In this document: positions 8,897 through 15,544 of the stretch, in pieces | Numbering within the stretch: the first letter of the stretch is position 1 | Layout: every line of letters begins with the position of its first letter | From: Chitinophagaceae bacterium DXS | GTDB taxonomy: Bacteria; Bacteroidota; Bacteroidia; Chitinophagales; Chitinophagaceae | Assembly (NCBI GenBank): GCA_030345135.1 | Contig: CP128386.1 | Span: 6,369,623-6,433,622, forward strand | Direction of reading: 5' to 3' | Length of the DNA stretch: 64,000 nt | Position numbers and translations under genes: made by a program | Notes under the pieces: generated by a model | Seen by the model: the letters and a program-made list of their open reading frames with translations, nothing else | Told to the model about the DNA's origin: nothing | Database searches by the model: none

Positions 8897-9280
8897 ATGG
8901 TAAGGCGCCGGGCACTTAGCCTACGCGTGAAACAAGATGCCCTTGCAATTGAACTGGGTGACGACTGGAACCAGAAAAAGGTGTCTATGTTAGAAGCTAA
9001 GGCTGAAATAGAACCGGCTTTATTGGAGAAAGTTGCAAACGCATTAAAAGTACCGAAAGAAGCGATTGAGAATTTTGATACGGAGAAAGCTATCAACATT
9101 TTTTCGGGAACTTTTAACTACCATGATAATGACAACGCTTCTATTGTTAGTAACAATGCGATAGTTAACCCACTAGACAAAATTTTAGAACTACACAAAG
9201 AGAAAGAAGCATTGTTTGAAAGAATGCTGAAGGAAAAAGATGAAATGATTGCAAGGCTGGAAAGCTTGCTGAAGAAATAA
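8897..9280 (+). pseudogene. XRE-type HTH regulator lacking its 5' end (group II intron 3' exon)
   Basis: The reading frame is open from inside the intron tail; the first in-frame ATG, at 8897, gives 127 residues. It begins within the first helix of a Bacteroidota HTH family (VRRRALSLRVKQDALAIELG, then DWNQKKVSMLE). After the HTH comes a linker and a C-terminal coiled coil (LDKILELHKEKEALFERMLKEKDEMIARLESLLKK in pieces). Family members normally have about 15-20 more N-terminal residues (typically a GRN.+R segment). That 5' exon is not found upstream of the intron, where the 7-bp tandem repeat and dipeptidase gene stand instead. So the gene is split or truncated. A shortened product from ATG 8897 is possible but would lack most of helix 1. 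Confidence 0.72.
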
Positions 9281-9297
9281 AAAGATGACTTTTGACT

Positions 9298-9975
9298 TTA
9301 AGTAGAGGTGTCCGTTTCCTCCCATTCTTTAATGTCCATGAAACGACGTAGCCAGTTCAATGCCTTGTGTCGCTCAAAAGCTGCAGTTCGGTCTATATCC
9401 GTTGTGTCTTCTTTGCCATTAAATAAAAGGTCTCGGAAATAAGATGTTGTCAACTCGTAAAAGATGTTTTCTTCAAATATTTCTTCCGGGTTTCTGTAGG
9501 AAAGATTGTTCAAAAAGTCCTGTATACTACCTCCTAAGGGGGCAACATTTCCAAAGAAGTCTTCCAATTGCATATCAGTGGCTGAACTACTGGGCGAAGG
9601 TAGCTCCTTTACAAGATTTAGCGACCAAGCTAAAATGTAGGCAGCTTCCAATTGCCATGAAAATTCATTGAGTTGTTCTTGATTAGCTTCGGCTCCTTCT
9701 AAATATTCCGCTTCTTTATAGCCAATATGTTGCCAAATGTTCTCATTTTTCAACCAATTAGCAATGCCGTCCTTTTTTGCCGGCTCTTCAACTGCATAAA
9801 CAATTGCGTATAGAATCATGATCCTGCATCCCACCTCATAAGGCGTCGCAAATGCTTTGTTATCGAACATGAGGTAACGTAAAAAAGTTATTGAAGTATC
9901 GGATATACCATGCATCCTAAGCTTATGCTCAATTCTTTTTTTTCGCCCCTGTAGCGTTTCCTTGAGTGTCGTCAT
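9298..9975 (-). CDS. DUF4272-family protein
   Basis: A 225-residue soluble protein. It resembles DUF4272 across its length: the middle EFSWQLEAAYILAWSLNLV matches the family's W-R/L-EA-LLW block. The C-terminal FERHKALNWLRRFMDIKEW followed by ETDTST matches the family's ERH.A.NW......W. .T.T ending. The function of DUF4272 is not known; it is often found near polymorphic-toxin immunity genes and in cassette-like arrays. It is the most distal gene of the reverse-strand run 9298-14281 and faces the truncated HTH gene, ending 17 bp from it. No signal peptide or membrane segment. Confidence 0.72.
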   Translation of the reverse strand: MTTLKETLQGRKKRIEHKLRMHGISDTSITFLRYLMFDNKAFATPYEVGCRIMILYAIVYAVEEPAKKDGIANWLKNENIWQHIGYKEAEYLEGAEANQEQLNEFSWQLEAAYILAWSLNLVKELPSPSSSATDMQLEDFFGNVAPLGGSIQDFLNNLSYRNPEEIFEENIFYELTTSYFRDLLFNGKEDTTDIDRTAAFERHKALNWLRRFMDIKEWEETDTST

Positions 9976-10053
9976 GCTGTTGTAGTCAATGGTTGAGTAT
10001 TTGGTATATTTAAGTTCCGTGTATTGTCATTCCAGACTAGTGCCATTTGCTTG

Positions 10054-10743
10054 TCACTCAATTACGCCATTCTCTTTCAAAACCTTTATAAAATCGTCAC
10101 ACTTGTTTTTTTCGTTTCCGTAAATATGGATATAAAAGGCTGCTTTGTCAAACCATGTGCCTTTATGCACTACAAGCTCATCGGTTCTTAACCAAGCATC
10201 ATAATCATCATTTTTTGTGGAAAGCCCTCTAAAATCTTTAGTGAAGATTTGAAACTTCTCTTGACTAACCAACTTAAAAAAGAATGGATTCTCATACCAG
10301 TTTGTCAGCAGGTTTTCTAATGAGTAAGTTTCTAACATCTTTTCAAACGAGGAAAATATAATATTAACTGTTTCCAGGTTATTATCGTATACACCTATCT
10401 GCCCCTTTTCGTCGATGACAAAATTATATTGAGCTGTCTCATGTTCGCCACATCCAAAATAATAATGCTCATTTAATTTGATAAAGTCTGCAGGAGACTT
10501 TGTTGAAATATCTTTTTTAGAAAAAAGCTGTGCCTTAAATGTTTGGGTTGGCTTGTTTACAATTGTTAGAATAAGACCTGAAAAATTAGTTTGAAATTGA
10601 ACAACTTTTTCAAATGCCGGAATGTCTTGATTTAATAGATATTTTTCAACCTCCTCTTTTCCCGATGTCCAGGCAAAATCTCGCTTTAAGGCATCAAGGT
10701 ATTTATATGTTTTATTGGACAAGTGCATTGTTTGGGCTGTCAC
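10054..10743 (-). CDS. Hypothetical protein, possibly SUKH-like
   Basis: A 229-residue acidic, soluble protein that I do not recognise with certainty. It shows a mixed alpha/beta pattern with a central YYFGCGEHETAQYNFVIDEK and then GQIGVYDNN, which recalls the strand-turn core of SMI1/KNR4 (SUKH) immunity proteins, followed by FEKMLETYSLENLLTNWY. The SUKH idea is an inference supported mainly by the neighbouring clear SMI1/KNR4 gene at 12072. It is separated from its neighbours by 78 and 90 bp, and the upstream gap carries an imperfect palindrome. No toxin gene is adjacent. Confidence 0.6.
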   Translation of the reverse strand: MTAQTMHLSNKTYKYLDALKRDFAWTSGKEEVEKYLLNQDIPAFEKVVQFQTNFSGLILTIVNKPTQTFKAQLFSKKDISTKSPADFIKLNEHYYFGCGEHETAQYNFVIDEKGQIGVYDNNLETVNIIFSSFEKMLETYSLENLLTNWYENPFFFKLVSQEKFQIFTKDFRGLSTKNDDYDAWLRTDELVVHKGTWFDKAAFYIHIYGNEKNKCDDFIKVLKENGVIE

Positions 10744-10749
10744 TAAAAT

Positions 10750-10813
10750 CGCATGATACGGCTTAAGGCTTTGCGGAAGTATCTGTAATGCTTTTGCTTA
10801 GCGGCTATATCGC
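10750..10813 (-). repeat. Imperfect palindrome in cassette gap (attC-like candidate)
   Basis: The arms 10750-10774 and 10789-10813 are imperfectly complementary (on the reverse strand GCGATATAGCCGCTAAGC at the start, GCTTAAG and TGATACGGC words reversed at the end) with a loop of about 14 nt. It sits just after the stop of the gene at 10834-11313. Sequence differs from the two better attC candidates at 12010 and 13410, so this is a weaker case. Confidence 0.4.
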
Positions 10814-10833
10814 AAAACCAATATTTTGTACTG

Positions 10834-11313
10834 TTATGTTTTGTTTGTAGCCCTTTTAATTAGTCCACCAATTAGATTAATTACAAAGGCAGCCTGTCCA
10901 AGTAAAAATGTGGTCACAATTGGCAGGAAAATTAATAATTGTTTATGTTGCTGCTCTTGTCGAGTTTCATAGGCGATAATTTCTTTCCTCGAAGTCGGTA
11001 CTCTAGACTCATACCATAAACCAGCTGATAATATTAAAATCAAAACGACAAGCGTCGATATAATATGGAACCAAGTTAAATACCTTGTCCAAAGAATCCT
11101 GTTTGTTAGTTTATAAATTGTCCAGATGAGTAGAAATCCTAAAGCTAACAGCCATACCGGGTAAACAGCCGACACAACAAAATAAGTGTCATGTAAATGA
11201 AAATCAATGCTATTTCTCCAGGTAAAAAACGGAAAAATGAAAAGTAGAATGGTTGTCAGAAGAAAAAGGTCAAAAGGCTGTCTCGGCAATCCTATTTTGA
11301 AATTTGTTTTCAT
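10834..11313 (-). CDS. Small four-helix membrane protein with a cytochrome-oxidase subunit I-like segment
   Basis: From the ATG at 11313 the product has 159 residues; an upstream ATG at 11355 would add 14 polar residues without hydrophobic character, so the inner start is preferred. It has four predicted membrane helices: about residues 14-32, 48-68, 78-98 and 128-150. The stretch IDFHLHDTYFVVSAVYPVW resembles the HDTYFVVAHFHYV segment around the heme-copper centre of cytochrome c oxidase subunit I. In the true enzyme this leads into two His ligands; here the following HFHY is replaced by SAVYP, so copper/heme binding at that site looks lost. It is far too short to be an oxidase. Function unknown. 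Confidence 0.65.
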   Translation of the reverse strand: MKTNFKIGLPRQPFDLFLLTTILLFIFPFFTWRNSIDFHLHDTYFVVSAVYPVWLLALGFLLIWTIYKLTNRILWTRYLTWFHIISTLVVLILILSAGLWYESRVPTSRKEIIAYETRQEQQHKQLLIFLPIVTTFLLGQAAFVINLIGGLIKRATNKT

Positions 11314-11374
11314 AAGCTTCAACTTGTCTTGGCAAGAATGGTTTTGAGAGATCACCTCGTCACAGTCGACGATG

Positions 11375-12001
11375 TTAATTTTTCAGATCCAATATTTTCG
11401 ATATAGTCGTGTCTCTATCGTCATTAACAAATTGCTGTAATTGCTGGCGTGTCGCGGAATCGATTTTAGTTTGGTTAAGTTTATTCAACAGATAAGTTGC
11501 TTTCTTTCTGTCATTTAACATTACGTGTAATAGGATTCTATTGCTTTGTAGCATCATGTAATCACTATTTGTGGAATTCATTGTATCCAAAGCTTTATCA
11601 CAAATAGATAATGAGTTCAAAAAAAGTTGCTGTGCTACAATTGTGTCGTTTGTTTTTCTATGAAGAATCCCAGAAATTAAATACAAATCATGAGCTTCTG
11701 GTTTTATGCGGCTCGCATTGTCAATTGCGGTTATTGCTTTTCTAAATTCCCTCAATGAACAAAGGAACGCCACCTTGTTATAGTAAGCAAGAAAGTTATT
11801 TTTGTCAATATTTGTTGCACTATCCAGTAAACTTAAAGCTTTCCTACAGCTGTCTTCATTGTCAAGGTATTTGCCCAATTCCATCGCCTTAAAATTCAAC
11901 TTTGAGGATAACGGAGGTAACGGATATTTAGCCGCTTGATCTTTGCAGCCCATAAGACAGAGGAGAAATAAAAAATTTGCTATAGATTTTCGAGTCGTCA
12001 T
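11375..12001 (-). CDS. TPR-repeat lipoprotein
   Basis: A 208-residue protein with a lipoprotein signal MTTRKSIANFLFLLCLMGC (Cys19). It is followed by tetratricopeptide-like helices: ALSLLDSATNIDKNNFLAYYNK, AITAIDNASRIKPEAHDLYLISG (about 90-112) and AQQLFLNSLSICDKALD. TPR domains mediate protein contacts; the partner is unknown. Lipidation would place it in the periplasm or on the outer membrane. The gene is part of the same-strand run of small genes and lies just downstream of the first well-conserved attC-like palindrome. Confidence 0.72.
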   Translation of the reverse strand: MTTRKSIANFLFLLCLMGCKDQAAKYPLPPLSSKLNFKAMELGKYLDNEDSCRKALSLLDSATNIDKNNFLAYYNKVAFLCSLREFRKAITAIDNASRIKPEAHDLYLISGILHRKTNDTIVAQQLFLNSLSICDKALDTMNSTNSDYMMLQSNRILLHVMLNDRKKATYLLNKLNQTKIDSATRQQLQQFVNDDRDTTISKILDLKN

Positions 12002-12009
12002 ATTATTGT

Positions 12010-12061
12010 GCTAACGTTTTAGGACCTTGCTTTTGTGGCCGCTTTAGCATTCCATCAGCCC
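12010..12061 (-). repeat. attC-like palindrome, copy 1
   Basis: A 52-bp element that aligns without gaps to 13410-13461 (37 of 52 identical by hand count). Both ends are conserved (AACGTTTT.GGA.CTTGC at one side, ATTCC.T.AGCCC at the other) and the centre is variable. On the reverse strand it opens with GCTGAT and closes with GTTAGC, which can pair fully (with wobbles), followed inward by GGA/TCC; the leftover bases near the closing side form a bulge. This is the attC plan (R''-L''-loop-L'-R'). It lies 10 bp after the stop of the SMI1/KNR4 gene, the correct polarity for a cassette. Confidence 0.62.
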
Positions 12062-12071
12062 GAACAGTAGG

Positions 12072-12509
12072 TTATTCAGATAAGCTTTTTATAAAGTCGG
12101 TGAAAGATAAAGCTACATAAGAAACATTGTCAACATAATGTCCGTCTTGCAATTCCGTTTCGCCTTCATGTTCCCAGAAAAAAACTTGTCCGTAATTTTC
12201 GGGGTGCAAAGACATGATAAACAAATTGCCAAAAGGGTCTGTCGCAATGGGAAAAGTACTTAAAGGAAGCCTGTTTAAGAACTGGTTGATGTGCTTGTAT
12301 AAACTTGCATAATAGTCGCCATTGTGCATGCCAAGAATATAGGTCACAATCGTTGCTGGCGTCTGTAGCCGGCCTTTTAAAGGTTTGCCACCGTTGTAAT
12401 CGAGCAAAAACTTTTTGTAGTCTTCGGGAAGTTCTATTTGGTTGATGTTCTCAAAGTCTGTCAATTCTTCTAATGAAAGTCTGCCAAACTGATTGGGATT
12501 GGTCACCAT
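12072..12509 (-). CDS. SMI1/KNR4 (SUKH-1) family protein
   Basis: A 145-residue protein with the family hallmarks: LEELTDFENINQIELPEDYK near residues 13-32, then FLLDYNGGKP (the N-G-G turn), FPIATDPFGNLFIMSL near 95-110, and the closing VSYVALSFTDFIKSLSE. SUKH proteins are the commonest immunity proteins against contact-delivered polymorphic toxins in bacteria, though some have other binding roles. No toxin or secretion gene is present nearby, so it would be an orphan immunity gene carried by the cassette array. Soluble, cytoplasmic. Confident on family, not on its partner. Confidence 0.88.
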   Translation of the reverse strand: MVTNPNQFGRLSLEELTDFENINQIELPEDYKKFLLDYNGGKPLKGRLQTPATIVTYILGMHNGDYYASLYKHINQFLNRLPLSTFPIATDPFGNLFIMSLHPENYGQVFFWEHEGETELQDGHYVDNVSYVALSFTDFIKSLSE

Positions 12510-12573
12510 GATATTGGTTAAATATTATTATTTGTTATTCTAACAATCCTATGTCATTGGCTTTTTCTAATCT

Positions 12574-13362
12574 TTATAAAGGCATAAAACCATTTCCTAA
12601 ACTTTTTTCATCCATACCAACAAACGAATAGTGTCGTGGTAAATACCAACCAATAGTTTGCATTACACTTCTGTAGGTGTTTTCGTCTTTAAAATTGGCA
12701 GGTGTCAAATTAAAAACTATATCTTGTGAAACTCCTTTTCCTCCTTTCCTATGCCGCATCATTAGTAAGACTTTTGGAGCCTTAACACCATTCCTTTTTA
12801 GAAATTCTGCAATAAATTGGCGTGTTTGCCTGGGTAGAATTGTTTCTGAAGGCTGCCCAATCATTACTTTTTCATTTTCGGCAATAGTTTCATCGTTTGA
12901 ATCTCTTGAAAATGGAGTTTCAGTTGTTGTGTAAAATGTCTTGTTTAAATGTAGATTTAAAATGTCTCCATAGGTTAAAACCCAATCTGCACTATTTGGT
13001 GTCGGATTTATTACAACACCAAAACCTGACGTCATTAGAAAATCATCTTTCATTCTTTCAATTACATAGCACTGAAAACTTTTACCAGGTTCTGGTAAAA
13101 AGAGTTGAAAATATGGAAAGCCGTCAGGTCCGGTTATAACTTGAGGATTGCCACAACGAAAACTTGCTTGTCCAATGTTTTCTAGAAATGTTTGTTGCCA
13201 CTTTTCATCTCTCTCGTTTCGTGGTGTCTGAACAAGTCTATATATAATGTCTGTCTTGTTTAAGTCCCCAAGATAAGGCTCGGTTTCCTTTGGCACAGAT
13301 TTTTCGGTTTTGAAAACTGTCTGTGGTTGTTCTTTTTTCTTTAAGAAGTCAAATAATCCCAT
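12574..13362 (-). CDS. Hypothetical protein with possible SseB-like C-terminal region
   Basis: A 262-residue protein starting MGLFDFLKKKE, a short amphipathic N-terminus seen on many unrelated cytosolic proteins. Residues about 75-135 form a beta-rich part (VITGPDGFPYFQLFLPEPG). The C-terminal third begins IGQPSETILPRQTRQFIAEF and continues with KVLLMMRHRKGG, DIVFNLTP and YLPRHYSFVGMD. That pattern of helix then strand-strand resembles the C-terminal domain of SseB-like proteins, but this is a weak by-eye match. Function unknown. It belongs to the same-strand cassette-like run; an attC-like palindrome lies 48 bp upstream of its start. Confidence 0.62.
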   Translation of the reverse strand: MGLFDFLKKKEQPQTVFKTEKSVPKETEPYLGDLNKTDIIYRLVQTPRNERDEKWQQTFLENIGQASFRCGNPQVITGPDGFPYFQLFLPEPGKSFQCYVIERMKDDFLMTSGFGVVINPTPNSADWVLTYGDILNLHLNKTFYTTTETPFSRDSNDETIAENEKVMIGQPSETILPRQTRQFIAEFLKRNGVKAPKVLLMMRHRKGGKGVSQDIVFNLTPANFKDENTYRSVMQTIGWYLPRHYSFVGMDEKSLGNGFMPL

Positions 13363-13409
13363 TGTTAATTTTGAATTGTCTGTTTTTGTAGGGTCTCTCT
13401 AAAATAGTT

Positions 13410-13461
13410 ACCAACGTTTTCGGAACTTGCGTTCGTGAATGTAATAGTATTCCGTTAGCCC
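13410..13461 (-). repeat. attC-like palindrome, copy 2
   Basis: Homologous to 12010-12061 at the same 52-bp length. On the reverse strand it opens with GCTAACGGAA and closes with CGTTGGT. GCTAACG can pair with CGTTGGT (two wobbles) and GAA with TTC, leaving a CGAAAA bulge on one side. Compared with copy 1, several pairing positions differ but remain paired (GCTAAC/GTTGGT against GCTGAT/GTTAGC), which argues for a conserved fold. It stands between the genes at 12574 and 13556. Confidence 0.62.
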
Positions 13462-13495
13462 AGGTTTATTACAAAAGCTTAATCGAATTTCAAAT

Positions 13496-13552
13496 GGTAA
13501 GTTTTGTTCGCTACCCACCATGTTACAAGCCAGTGTTGGCTTCCGTTAGCCT
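13496..13552 (-). repeat. attC-like palindrome, diverged copy 3
   Basis: Directly after the stop of the gene at 13556 on the reverse strand comes GGCTAACGGAAGCC, identical in its first 10 bases to the opening of copy 2. The element closes with GCGAACAAAACTTACC, a poorer match to the closing arm. Copies 2 and 3 are thus about 35 bp apart with no gene between them, as after loss of a cassette gene or partial duplication of a site. Confidence 0.45.
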
Positions 13553-13555
13553 CCG

Positions 13556-14281
13556 TTATGACCTTTTGAATAGTCTTGAAAGCCATGAACCTTTTGTTTG
13601 CTCTGTAGCTACAGGTGTGCTTTGAGCTTCCTTCTTTTTATTTGCCACCCTGTCGACAACATATTTTTTAAACGGTGTATCAAACATTAATTGTTCATCT
13701 TCATTTGTTGAGATCATAACACCCAAGTGTCTTTTTGCAACCCCAAAAGCAAAGTCCTCCATCATCTGGTCTTCTGTGTAGTCATAAATTTCATCGTTCT
13801 TATATGTGCTTCTGAACATTCGCTGCCCATCAATAATTTTTGAATAAACATAAACATTTTCTTCTTCTTCAATTCTGTCACCGTACTCAATTATTGGTTC
13901 TCCATTCACAACTTTTTTAAACCGCAGCTTTTGCCCATCTTTCACTAAAGAATATAAATGATAATTCACTGTACTATGGCAAGCTACAGTCAGAATTTCT
14001 GAGTCAGGGAATAGGTCTGTCAACACCTTTTCGTAGTCGCTTAGTAAATCAGGAGTTTTAGAAAGCTCTAAAGAAGTTGTAAGCTGATAGTCGTCTGAAA
14101 TAATCAAACAATCATTGTAGTATCCAAGATTAATTGATTTGTCATTTGGATACATACATTCTTCAAAAGTTGTGTCATCGGAAAATGTAAGGTCTTCAAA
14201 ACCTAATTTTTTCAAAAGTTCTCCGTCGCTCATTTGCATGGAAGAGTGTTGGATAATTACCATTGATGCTTTAAAGCCCAT
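13556..14281 (-). CDS. Hypothetical protein, possibly DUF6928-like
   Basis: A 241-residue soluble, acidic protein beginning MGFKASMVIIQHSS, a start that recalls DUF6928 proteins (a beta strand followed by a short loop); this is a tentative match. Other visible segments are DKSINLGYYNDCLIISDDYQ near 49-68, TVACHSTVNYHLYSLVKDG near 99-117 and a basic tail ending SWLSRLFKRS. No catalytic motif is apparent. It is the first clear gene of the reverse-strand run and is followed within 4 bp by an attC-like element. Function unknown. Confidence 0.62.
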   Translation of the reverse strand: MGFKASMVIIQHSSMQMSDGELLKKLGFEDLTFSDDTTFEECMYPNDKSINLGYYNDCLIISDDYQLTTSLELSKTPDLLSDYEKVLTDLFPDSEILTVACHSTVNYHLYSLVKDGQKLRFKKVVNGEPIIEYGDRIEEEENVYVYSKIIDGQRMFRSTYKNDEIYDYTEDQMMEDFAFGVAKRHLGVMISTNEDEQLMFDTPFKKYVVDRVANKKKEAQSTPVATEQTKGSWLSRLFKRS

Positions 14282-14304
14282 AATATGTCAATTTTAAATG
14301 GTAG

Positions 14305-14556
14305 CTAACTTTTAAATATGCAGAGTTCTATCAGACTTTGCAACTTTCGCCACTTCTCATTTCCTTTTGATTTGCGATAAAATATCACGATTGCGGCAGT
14401 ATAAAAATTACTATAGTAATCTTCGCAAATACAATTTACTTTTTGGAAATCTACCCCCCAACAAAGCTCCGCCACCTCGGCCACAGGCGCTGGGCAAGGA
14501 TTGATATATAAAAAACGCCAATTAAGTTGATTCAACAAATTAAAATCGTTAACCAC
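14305..14556 (-). CDS. Short hypothetical reading frame (doubtful)
   Basis: An 83-residue frame on the same strand as the cassette-like run, 23 bp upstream of the gene at 13556-14281. The sequence (MVNDFNLLNQLNWRFLYINP, later VFYRKS-like and KWRKLQSLIELC segments) resembles the residue composition of its neighbours, but no family is recognised and there is no strong ribosome-binding site. It could be a small cassette gene or the remnant of a longer one. Confidence 0.3.
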   Translation of the reverse strand: MVNDFNLLNQLNWRFLYINPCPAPVAEVAELCWGVDFQKVNCICEDYYSNFYTAAIVIFYRKSKGNEKWRKLQSLIELCIFKS

Positions 14557-14822
14557 TAGCCCAAACGCATCAATTCAAAAATCACTGAACAGATACTGCA
14601 TAAGTGTCGATTAATTTCCAGAAACCCCTCATTACCCCGAGGTGGCCACCTGGGTGCAGATTTCTTGCTAATAGTTACCTGCGTCTAATGTCGTTTCTGA
14701 CCTCCTGGCCCTCGCAGCGCATTGTAATACTGGTTTATTCTTGCAAAAGTTCTTTCAATTATAACTTTTTGATAAAACCGCGTCCTCTCTTTGGCCCAAT
14801 TTTTATTGCCATTTTTTCAAAA

Positions 14823-14830
14823 AAGGAGGT
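14823..14830 (+). promoter_or_regulatory. Strong Shine-Dalgarno site of hsp20
   Basis: AAGGAGGT ends 4 bp before ATG 14835 and is a full match to the anti-SD. Such sites are uncommon in Bacteroidota, where initiation rarely relies on SD pairing. It decides the start: an open frame runs in from 14604, but those 77 residues have no Hsp20 similarity. Confidence 0.8.
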
Positions 14831-14834
14831 TGCT

Positions 14835-15281
14835 ATGAAACGCGATATTGAAAAATCCGGAAACTGGGGCACAAGGAGATTTTCGGACCCTTTCAGGGAT
14901 TTTTTTGATATGGGAAATCTATGGCCCGCCTGGTCTGAAAGAAGTTCTTCGCTGCCCGCAGTTAACGTATCCGAAGACGAAAAATGTTACTGCGTAGATG
15001 TTGCTGCGCCGGGATTTAAAAAGGAAGACTTTAAAATTAATGTAGACAACGATGTGCTGAGTATCAGCGCTGAAAAGAAAACAGAATCAACAGAGAATGA
15101 CAAGAACAGGCAATACAGCCGCCGGGAATACAGCTATAGCTCTTTTACCCGTTCTTTCAGGCTCCCGGAAAACGCCAAAGATGATAGCATTGAAGCCCGC
15201 TATGAAGATGGCGTTTTGAAGCTGGAAATCCCCAAAACACAGGAAGAAGTAAAAGCATCGAAGGAAATTAAAATAAGCTAA
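14835..15281 (+). CDS. hsp20: Small heat-shock protein, Hsp20/alpha-crystallin family
   Basis: A 148-residue protein, normal for bacterial Hsp20. The N-terminal arm (1-40) contains DPFRDFFDMG. The alpha-crystallin domain spans about 42-135: PAVNVSEDEKCYCVDVAAPG, FKKEDFKINVDNDVLSISAE, SSFTRSFRLPENA and the signature GVLKLEIPK. A C-terminal IKI motif (I-X-I) supports oligomer assembly. These ATP-independent chaperones hold unfolding proteins in the cytoplasm. The gene stands alone with its own strong ribosome-binding site and a strong terminator. The upstream 280 bp (14557-14834) hold no gene and probably the promoter. Confidence 0.95.
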   Translation: MKRDIEKSGNWGTRRFSDPFRDFFDMGNLWPAWSERSSSLPAVNVSEDEKCYCVDVAAPGFKKEDFKINVDNDVLSISAEKKTESTENDKNRQYSRREYSYSSFTRSFRLPENAKDDSIEARYEDGVLKLEIPKTQEEVKASKEIKIS

Positions 15282-15290
15282 TTAACCCGC

Positions 15291-15320
15291 AGGCGCCGGA
15301 AACTACCGGCGCCTTTGTTT
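15291..15320 (+). terminator. Rho-independent terminator after hsp20
   Basis: A perfect 9-bp stem AGGCGCCGG / CCGGCGCCT with a 6-base loop (15291-15314) is followed by TTTGTTT, 10 bp after the hsp20 stop codon. Confidence 0.92.
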
Positions 15321-15544
15321 GTATTTTGGAAAAAAACCTTCTTTCACTTTTATTGAAATTTTCTGAGGCGTGCCGCAGGAAAAAATTATCCTGTCATTCC
15401 ATTTATTCCCGAAAAGAACATTCAAACAAAACTGGACTAACAATTGCAGCAAATTATCCGGTTCCGGTTTTTCCGGCAAGCAAATTTGTGTAACACCAAA
15501 TGCGCTAACGCACATCTCCAAACATTCATCTCCAATCATGCGAC

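Noticed and set aside
9298-14281. Toxin-immunity locus or defence island
   Set aside because: A SUKH gene is present, but there is no polymorphic toxin, secretion gene, nuclease or ATPase nearby; orphan immunity-type cassettes explain the data better.
9298-14281. Complete integron
   Set aside because: No integrase gene is present in the window and only two or three of the gaps have good attC-like elements, so only an array without integrase can be claimed.
14604-14834. Hsp20 start at 14604
   Set aside because: The 77 extra residues have no Hsp20 similarity, and a full Shine-Dalgarno site marks ATG 14835.
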